A stretch of 45,837 bases of DNA from Actinomycetota bacterium (GTDB taxonomy: Bacteria > Actinomycetota > Acidimicrobiia > Spongiisociales > UBA5794): NCBI GenBank assembly GCA_013151445.1, contig JAADIG010000014.1:1-45837 (forward strand), read 5' to 3'. Position 1 is the stretch's first letter. Each line of letters begins with the position of its first letter. The translations under genes were made by a program, and so were the position numbers. Below the pieces are notes generated by a model. That model ran no database searches. It was not told the origin of the DNA and worked only from the letters and a program-made list of their open reading frames with translations. Shown here in pieces: positions 40,250 through 45,837 of this stretch.

Positions 40250-43021
40250 ATGACGACAGACAACCCCATCCCACGTCTCATGCCCGACGGTGAGCTCACC
40301 AACTATCCACCAGTTGAACGCTGGGACGACTGGGAAGAGTACGACGCCACCGCCTGGCCGGAGAAGGTGAAGCATTCCTACCGTTTGGTCCCGACGACCT
40401 GTTTCAACTGCGAATCGGCGTGTGGTCTGTTGGCATACATCGACAAGGATTCCGGGAAGATTCGCCGCTTCGAAGGGAATCCGGAGCATCCCGGGTCTCG
40501 CGGGAGGAACTGTGCGAAGGGTCCGGCGACGATCAACCAGGTCGATGACCCCGAACGTATCCTCTATCCGCTCAAACGAGTCGGGGAGCGCGGCAGCGGA
40601 GAGTGGGAACGAGTTTCATGGGAGGACGCCCTCGCCGATATCGGTGGTCGGATGGGTAAGGCCATCCGTGAGGACCGCCATGACGAAATCATGTATCACG
40701 TCGGTCGCCCCGGCGAAGACGGCTTCATGGACCGCACGCTCAAGGCATGGGGAGTCGATGGTCACAACAGCCACACCAACATCTGTTCGTCCGGTGCTCG
40801 GGTCGGGTATGCGCTGTGGTCGGGGTACGACCGCCCGTCGTCCGACTTTGCGAACGCCAAGTTCATCCTGTTGCTGTCGGCGCATCTCGAAACCGGTCAC
40901 TATTTCAACCCGCACGCTCAGCGCATCATGGAAGCCAAGACCGCAGGCTGCAAGATCGGGACGGTCGACCCCCGGCTCTCGAACACCGCCTCAATGTCCG
41001 ACTTCTGGTTGTCGTGCTGGCCAGGCACCGAACCCGCAATGCTGCTCGCCATTGCCCGACTGTTGCTTGAGTGGGACGAGGTCGATCACGAGTTCATGAG
41101 ACGATGGGTGAACTGGGAAGACTCGCTGGCGACCCGCTACCCGGACCGACCCCGGACGTATGAAGCGTTCGTTGGGGTGCTCAAGGAAGAGTACGCCGAG
41201 TACACCCCCGAGTGGGCGACCGAGGAATGCGGGCTCCAACCGGGTCAGATCGAAGCCGTTGCACGCGAGATCGCCAGCGCCGGACATGCCTTCTCTTCCC
41301 ACACGTGGCGGTCCGTGGGGTCCGGCAACCTCAGCGGATGGCAGGGGGCCCGGACATTGCAGTTCCTCCACGTCCTTACCGGATCGGTCGGAACCAAGGG
41401 TGGTTTGTCGCCGTCGGGGTGGGTGAAGTTCAAACCCGCCCACTGGAATATGCCACCGACGCACAGCCGCTGGAACGAGATGCTGTGGCCACAGGAGTAC
41501 CCGCTCAGCCATCACGAGATGAGCATCCTGCTGCCCCATTTCTTGAAGGAAGGCAGGGGCAAGCTCGACGTGTACTTCACCCGGGTCTACAACCCCGTGT
41601 GGACAAACCCCGATGGGTTCACCTGGCTTGAGGTCCTCAAGGACGAGTCCAAGGTCGGCCTGCACGTGGCTCTCACACCGACCTGGTCCGAGACCGCATG
41701 GTTTGCGGACTACGTGCTTCCGATGGGTGTCGCTGCGGAGCGTCATGACACCCACAGTTACGAGACCCACGCGGCGAAATGGCTCGGCTTTCGCCAGCCG
41801 GTGTTGCGGGTCGCGGCCGAGCGCGACGGTCGCACCATCAACCGCACCTACGAAACCAACCCGGGGGAGGTGTGGGAAGAGACCGAGTTCTGGATCGACC
41901 TCTCCTGGCAGGTCGACCCAGACGGCTCCCTCGGCATCAGGAAGTGGTTCGAGTCACCGAACGACCCGAGTCGCCCGGTGTCGGTCGATGAGTACTACGG
42001 ATGGATGTTTGAGAACTCGGTGCCCGGGCTCCCCGAGAAGGCTGCGGAGCGGGGTCTCACGCCCCTGGAGTACATGCGGCGCTTCGGTGCTGTCGAGGTC
42101 GAACGTGATGTGTACAAGGTGAACGAGCGTCCAGTGGATGGTGTCGTGCCCGATGACGATGGAATTGCACGTCAGAACGGAACTGCCGTCGGTGTGTCGA
42201 TCGGAGATGCCGTTGTCCAGGGATTCAAGTCGCCGAGCCGCAAGCTTGAGTGGTACTCCAAGACGATGGACGAATGGGGATGGAGCGATGAGGCGATCCC
42301 CGGGTATCAGAAGACCCATGTGTACTGGCGCGACATGGACATGGCGGGGACCGAACGTATCTTGGTCCCGATCTTCCGACTGCCGACGCTGATTCACACC
42401 CGGTCGGGGAACGCCAAATACCTCTACGAGATCAGCCACGGGCACCCGCTGTGGATCAACGCAAACGATGCCGAGGAGCTCGGTTTCGTGACCGCGGACC
42501 TGGTCCGTATCGAAACCGATTCCGGGCATTTCGTGATGCGGGCATGGCCAACCGAGGGGATCCGCCCCGGTGTGGTTGCGGCGTCGCATCACCTGGGTCG
42601 GTGGCGCCTCGACGACGAGAGCGGGAATGAGCGCTGGTCGTCTGCGCTCGTCAACGTCGAGCAGCTTGAGGACGGCAAGTGGCGGTTGCGCCAGTTGAAA
42701 GGGATCGAACCGTTCAAGTCCGATGATCCAGATTCCGAGCGGATCTGGTGGAAGGATCCGGGTGTGAACCAGAACCTGGCGTTCCCGGTTCATCCCGATC
42801 CGATCTCGGGCATGCATGCCTGGCATCAGCGGGTCCGTGTGGTGAAGGCCGAGCCGGGGGACCGCTACGGCGACGTCGTGGTCGATACCACCAGGAGCCA
42901 CGAGATCTACAAGGAATGGCTCGCCAAGACAAAACCGGGTCCCGGTCCGGGCGGTCTGCGTCGCCCCCTCTGGTTCGACCGCCCCATCAAACCAACCCCC
43001 GACGCCTACCGGACCTGGTGA
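40250..43021 (+). CDS. Cytoplasmic molybdopterin oxidoreductase, SoeA-like (probable sulfite dehydrogenase)
   Basis: A 923-residue member of the DMSO-reductase family. The N-terminal cluster is Cys51, Cys54, Cys58, Cys88. Cys179 in HTNICSSGARVGY is the candidate Mo ligand. There is no Tat or Sec signal, so it works in the cytoplasm, as SoeA does. The C-terminal MopB domain ends GLRRPLWFDRPIKPTPDAYR. Eight bases after the Fe-S/NrfD gene, with GAGGTG ahead of the ATG. Sulfite to sulfate with quinone reduction is the best guess from context; a polysulfide or thiosulfate reductase cannot be ruled out. Confidence 0.8.
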   Translation: MTTDNPIPRLMPDGELTNYPPVERWDDWEEYDATAWPEKVKHSYRLVPTTCFNCESACGLLAYIDKDSGKIRRFEGNPEHPGSRGRNCAKGPATINQVDDPERILYPLKRVGERGSGEWERVSWEDALADIGGRMGKAIREDRHDEIMYHVGRPGEDGFMDRTLKAWGVDGHNSHTNICSSGARVGYALWSGYDRPSSDFANAKFILLLSAHLETGHYFNPHAQRIMEAKTAGCKIGTVDPRLSNTASMSDFWLSCWPGTEPAMLLAIARLLLEWDEVDHEFMRRWVNWEDSLATRYPDRPRTYEAFVGVLKEEYAEYTPEWATEECGLQPGQIEAVAREIASAGHAFSSHTWRSVGSGNLSGWQGARTLQFLHVLTGSVGTKGGLSPSGWVKFKPAHWNMPPTHSRWNEMLWPQEYPLSHHEMSILLPHFLKEGRGKLDVYFTRVYNPVWTNPDGFTWLEVLKDESKVGLHVALTPTWSETAWFADYVLPMGVAAERHDTHSYETHAAKWLGFRQPVLRVAAERDGRTINRTYETNPGEVWEETEFWIDLSWQVDPDGSLGIRKWFESPNDPSRPVSVDEYYGWMFENSVPGLPEKAAERGLTPLEYMRRFGAVEVERDVYKVNERPVDGVVPDDDGIARQNGTAVGVSIGDAVVQGFKSPSRKLEWYSKTMDEWGWSDEAIPGYQKTHVYWRDMDMAGTERILVPIFRLPTLIHTRSGNAKYLYEISHGHPLWINANDAEELGFVTADLVRIETDSGHFVMRAWPTEGIRPGVVAASHHLGRWRLDDESGNERWSSALVNVEQLEDGKWRLRQLKGIEPFKSDDPDSERIWWKDPGVNQNLAFPVHPDPISGMHAWHQRVRVVKAEPGDRYGDVVVDTTRSHEIYKEWLAKTKPGPGPGGLRRPLWFDRPIKPTPDAYRTW
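42800..43014 (+). repeat. Parental segment of a duplicated 215-bp block
   Basis: This 3' part of the molybdoenzyme gene is ~94% identical (13 differences by eye) to 45551-45765 in the same orientation. Confidence 0.9.
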
Positions 43022-43200
43022 TCCACAGGAACTTTGGCAATCGTCCTCGCTTCGGGTGCGACGTGGATGGGAACCGTGATCTGAAGAAGTAGTCCGAAAC
43101 CGTCGGCAGAGGTATTCCTTGGAGAAAATGTAACTGACTCACGGGAGGGTTCCGCAATCCCGCCCGCCGGCCTTGCGCTTCGCGGGCACTCCGTGGCTTC

Positions 43201-43229
43201 TTGACGGGTTGAATGCCGGCCAGTACGGT
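43201..43229 (+). promoter_or_regulatory. Promoter TTGACG-N17-TACGGT for the lipoprotein-matrixin pair
   Basis: Near-consensus hexamers 17 bp apart predict a start near 43236 and a ~30-nt leader containing GGGAGGGA. The 245-bp gap before it holds nothing else recognised apart from a CCCGC/GCGGG stem near 43160-43190. Confidence 0.5.
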
Positions 43230-43266
43230 ACTAGTCGAGGAATCGGATTCCAGATGGGAGGGACGC

Positions 43267-44055
43267 GTGGATCGGACTGAGGGACGAATTGGGCGGTACG
43301 CCGCGGTTGCGCTAGTCATGTTCGTCGTAACTGCAGCGTGCGGATCGCCGTCAACGACGGGGGATAATCCACCGTCGGCATCTGAGGTCGGCGAGGTCGA
43401 GCGAAGGCCGGCGGAGGATACATCTGGGCAACAGTTCGAGGTCGCGACAAGACCGCCACTTCCGATTGACGCGCTTCTTTACGCCGCGGGATCTGTTCTC
43501 CGAGGGACTGTCGACGGACCGTTCTGGAATCAAGCCGATGGTCAGCGTTGGGAACTCACGGAAAGCGATTTTACGCCTCCAGATTTGTATCGGGAGGTTC
43601 AGTTCGACGTGACAGAGGTTCTCAGGGATGACGTCGGAGTGGAGCCAGGCCGGATAGTGATTCGCGTGCGCGGCGGGGGTTCCGGAGCTGAGACAACGGA
43701 TAGTGCACCGTTCGGGGGGACCTTCATCCCCGGCGAAGACGTGTACATCCTCGTGACCCTCTCGGCATACTTTATGCGCGAAGGGCCGATCGACGTGTTT
43801 CAGCCTCTGGATCAGTCGGGCGGCGTGTTTCACGCCTCCGTGAGCGGTGTGTTGGATCGTGACCTATTCAGCGGTGGCAGTGAGACTATTGATGAGAGTG
43901 AATTCCTTAGGATGCTGCAGGTTTCACGTGTTGAGGATCGCCCAGAGTGGGATCGGTATCGGTTCCCACTTACAGCTGCTATTGCACGAGAGAGGATCGA
44001 TCGGGACCTGTCGGGCGAGGCTACGCGAGACGACGAGCCGGGGGGAGAGCAGTGA
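43267..44055 (+). CDS. Putative secreted lipoprotein, function unknown
   Basis: A 262-residue protein. The GTG start has GGGAGGGA just upstream and gives a short basic N-region, a hydrophobic stretch and VTAACGSPS, so Cys25 may be lipidated; Thr at -3 makes the lipobox weak. After a Ser/Pro/Glu-rich linker comes a beta-rich domain of ~200 residues (VLRGTVDGPFW, REVQFDVTEVLRDD, IPGEDVYILVTLS). I recognise no enzyme motif. Its stop overlaps the GTG of the metalloprotease-like gene, so they are a unit; it may be a surface partner or inhibitor of that protein. Confidence 0.65.
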   Translation: MDRTEGRIGRYAAVALVMFVVTAACGSPSTTGDNPPSASEVGEVERRPAEDTSGQQFEVATRPPLPIDALLYAAGSVLRGTVDGPFWNQADGQRWELTESDFTPPDLYREVQFDVTEVLRDDVGVEPGRIVIRVRGGGSGAETTDSAPFGGTFIPGEDVYILVTLSAYFMREGPIDVFQPLDQSGGVFHASVSGVLDRDLFSGGSETIDESEFLRMLQVSRVEDRPEWDRYRFPLTAAIARERIDRDLSGEATRDDEPGGEQ

Positions 44056-45167
44056 GGTGGCGCGCGTCCATCGCAGTGGTGGGTGTTGCTGTGGCGGTGG
44101 GCGCTTACGTTTCGGATGCCGATCCGGCAGGGGCAACTGAGACGGGCATGACCTCGGAAGGCTATAGCTACACGGGTACTCATCCAGATGCCGCGCCCAC
44201 CTACAGATACTTCGACAATTGGCAGAAGTTCGATACTCCGTATTCGACTCGAACCTACAACGCCCGACAGACGTGGAACAACGACTCGGACGCTAGTTTC
44301 TCGATCGTCTACTCGACGGCTTCGAACAACCGCGTTGGTTGGCTATACCTAACGGATCCTGCAATCGGTTTGGCGTCTTGGCCGTGCACGGAAAACGATT
44401 CTGCCCCTGTACCGTGGTGTACGCTCTACATGGACCGCGGCGTTTTCTGGGATGGTAACTGGTACACTGGCACCGGGACCACCCCGAGCGGCCAGTACGA
44501 CTTTCAGGGTGTCATTACTCAGGAATTTGGTCATTGGCTCGGGCTAGGGCACAAGTCGTGTTCGTCGATGTATGAGGTGCCACCCGATCTTGAGATCACG
44601 ACGCTCTGCCCCACAGACCTCGACGAGAAGATGCGGTCATTGTCTCAGGACGATCTCCAGGGTGTCGAGATCTGGTTCGACGCTACGTTTGCTGTCAACC
44701 GTGGCTTCGAAGACTGCTGCGATGGTGTAAACGTTGCGAAGTACTGGTCCGTCACGCCTGGTGCCAACAAAGTTCTTTGGTGCAGTGGCGGTGCCCACTC
44801 CGGTTCATGCCTCATGGGCCTCAACGATAACCCCAGCGTTCCGTATCCCGAGCTGTATCAGTTTGCCAGTGGCCCGGATATCGACGTTGATAACGACGGG
44901 CGATTCATGATCCGGGCGTGGGTCAAAGCGGTCCACAACGCCGTGACGCCTCGCGCTGTGGTCTTCATAAGGCATTGGCACGGGAGCTACAGCGCCGGCT
45001 ACGCCAATCACGAGCAGAAATGCGACTCCGGGACGCTCACCGTCGGCGTGTGGACCAAAGTTCAATGCACCTTCACGCTGGGCTCCTACACCCAGCAGAC
45101 GTTCCAATATGGTGTAAGGGTTACTGAGAAGATCGATATCGACGACGTTTGGTATCAAGACAACTAG
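44052..45167 (+). CDS. Secreted matrixin-like metalloprotease with altered zinc motif
   Basis: A 371-residue protein with a signal peptide (hydrophobic 6-20, likely cut after GATE or nearby). The catalytic helix reads TQEFGHWLGLGHKS: the metzincin HExxHxxGxxH has Gln157 instead of the first His, while Glu158, His161, Gly164 and His167 are kept. SSMYE (Met173) looks like the Met-turn. Residues ~205-371 form a beta-sandwich like a carbohydrate-binding or discoidin-like module with paired Cys. The codon is CAG; one base change would restore His. Possible inactive binder or a variant protease. Confidence 0.75.
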   Translation: MRWRASIAVVGVAVAVGAYVSDADPAGATETGMTSEGYSYTGTHPDAAPTYRYFDNWQKFDTPYSTRTYNARQTWNNDSDASFSIVYSTASNNRVGWLYLTDPAIGLASWPCTENDSAPVPWCTLYMDRGVFWDGNWYTGTGTTPSGQYDFQGVITQEFGHWLGLGHKSCSSMYEVPPDLEITTLCPTDLDEKMRSLSQDDLQGVEIWFDATFAVNRGFEDCCDGVNVAKYWSVTPGANKVLWCSGGAHSGSCLMGLNDNPSVPYPELYQFASGPDIDVDNDGRFMIRAWVKAVHNAVTPRAVVFIRHWHGSYSAGYANHEQKCDSGTLTVGVWTKVQCTFTLGSYTQQTFQYGVRVTEKIDIDDVWYQDN

Positions 45168-45535
45168 GTGTGTGAACCTGCTGATCCGTCGGCCGCTCCC
45201 ATCTGTGCCCTTTCGTTTTCAGCAATCAGATTGCGGCAGGCCACAACGCGTACTTCAGGATATCGGTTGTACGGCTTGCTGGACGCTCGACTCGTTCTTG
45301 ATGGCCCGTCCATTTGGCCCTGAGGACCGGCCGCGGGACGGATGCTCTTGACGTGAGCTGCAAATAGGTGTTTCCGCTGTGGATATCCGCGCTCTGGAAG
45401 CGGGAGGAAGACCACATGATGAGGTTTCGACGTGTAACTTGGCGGGCTGCGTAAGAGCTGTTCGAGAGGGTGTGCGTGCTCCGTGAAGGCATGGAACCGC
45501 GAATGTTCCGAGGCAAGTTGAGATAGATAAACTGA
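45168..45535. other. Gene-free interval between matrixin gene and molybdoenzyme remnant
   Basis: No credible gene, transposase, inverted terminal repeat or RNA is recognised. Minus-strand open frames crossing it are antisense to the remnant. Base composition is slightly less GC-rich than the sulfur cluster. Confidence 0.5.
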
Positions 45536-45550
45536 TGCGAAAGAGAGGTC

Positions 45551-45772
45551 CCGATCTCGGGCATGCATGCCTGGCACCAACGGGTCCGGGTCGTGAAGGC
45601 CGAGCCGGGGGACCGCTACGGCGACGTCGTGGTTGATACGAACCGGAGCCACGAGATCTACAAGGAGTGGCTCGCCAAGACCAAACCGGGTCCCGGTCCG
45701 GGTGGTCTGCGTCGCCCCCTCTGGTTCGACCGCCCCGTAAAACCAACCCCCGACGCCTACCGGACGACATAA
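45551..45772 (+). pseudogene. 3' remnant of a second molybdopterin oxidoreductase gene
   Basis: Encodes the last ~70 residues of a SoeA-like protein, MHAWHQRVRVVKAEPGD to the terminal DAYRTT, in frame and ending in TAA. Its homology to the intact gene starts abruptly after an unrelated upstream sequence, so it lacks start, cofactor sites and >90% of the protein. About ten of thirteen differences from the intact copy are synonymous. It probably marks a recombination or insertion junction and is not expressed as a working enzyme. Confidence 0.85.
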
Positions 45773-45787
45773 CACCCACCACCTCAG

Positions 45788-45837
45788 GCTTCTTGCGCTG
45801 ATCTGAGCCATATATGGCTCAGATCAGCGCAAGAAGC
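45788..45837. terminator. Perfect 50-bp palindrome at the window's right end
   Basis: Two 25-bp arms (GCTTCTTGCGCTGATC... and its exact complement) meet without a spacer around ATAT at 45811-45814. It could be a transcription terminator for the plus-strand genes but lacks a visible T-run because the sequence ends there. A fold-back assembly artefact at a contig end is equally possible. Confidence 0.4.

Noticed and set aside
43022-45550. Insertion sequence or transposon
   Set aside because: The cassette has no transposase, integrase or terminal inverted repeats that I can see; homologous recombination or deletion explains the flanking duplication better.

Overview
The window looks like a piece of an actinobacterial chromosome, probably from the Acidimicrobiia or a relative. 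The support is an AdnAB-type pair of helicase-nucleases, an InhA-like enoyl-ACP reductase, an F420-type luciferase-like oxidoreductase, GC-rich coding sequence and frequent apparently leaderless promoters (-10 hexamer 6-8 nt before the start codon). The lineage is an inference. The window runs off an open gene at its left end and stops inside a perfect 50-bp palindrome at its right end, so it may be a whole contig.

Region 1 (1-20.3 kb) is mostly housekeeping and lipid metabolism: the 3' end of a nucleoside hydrolase, an alpha-methylacyl-CoA racemase, a MauE-like membrane protein, a TrkA-USP fusion, a small-multidrug-export-family protein, D-aminoacyl-tRNA deacylase, adnA-adnB on the minus strand, glutamate dehydrogenase, a lone RecB-type nuclease, an LLM oxidoreductase, a PH-SHOCT membrane protein, an RNA uracil methyltransferase, an acyl-CoA ligase, a small membrane protein and an InhA-like reductase. 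Between 14.63 and 15.45 kb lies an 818-nt gene-free interval holding a strong candidate for a structured RNA (serial hairpins capped by UUCG and GNRA tetraloops, with promoter and terminator), then two copies of a ~103-bp direct repeat with an identical G-quadruplex-capable core.

Region 2 (20.5-25.0 kb) is a tightly overlapping operon for a split cytochrome bc complex: a small membrane protein, an FAD/Fe-S NAD(P)H oxidoreductase, cytochrome b, a subunit-IV-like protein whose quinol-site motif lacks the usual Glu, a Rieske protein and a membrane-anchored cytochrome c with an Asp/His-rich tail.

Region 3 (25.2-43.0 kb) is a lipoate-dependent sulfur-oxidation island of the sHdr kind: a divergent ArsR-type regulator, then tusA, two dsrE-family genes, shdrC1, shdrB1, shdrA, the conserved 'hyp' gene, a fused HdrC/HdrB protein (sHdrB3-like), etfB, etfA, a membrane EtfAB:quinone oxidoreductase (Emo-like), a winged-helix protein, a small zinc-finger-like protein, two lipoate-binding proteins, a lipoate-protein ligase and a cytoplasmic molybdoenzyme with a fused Fe-S/NrfD partner (SoeABC-like). 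The inferred route is: TusA/DsrE proteins deliver sulfane sulfur to LbpA/sHdr, sHdr oxidises it to sulfite, electrons leave through EtfAB and Emo to (mena)quinone, the Soe-like enzyme oxidises sulfite, and the bc complex next door takes quinol electrons on to cytochrome c or, through its flavoprotein, to or from NAD(P).

Region 4 (43.0-45.8 kb) is a two-gene cassette (a putative lipoprotein and a secreted matrixin-like protein with an altered zinc motif) lying between the intact molybdoenzyme gene and a ~215-bp remnant of the 3' end of a second, diverged copy of it.
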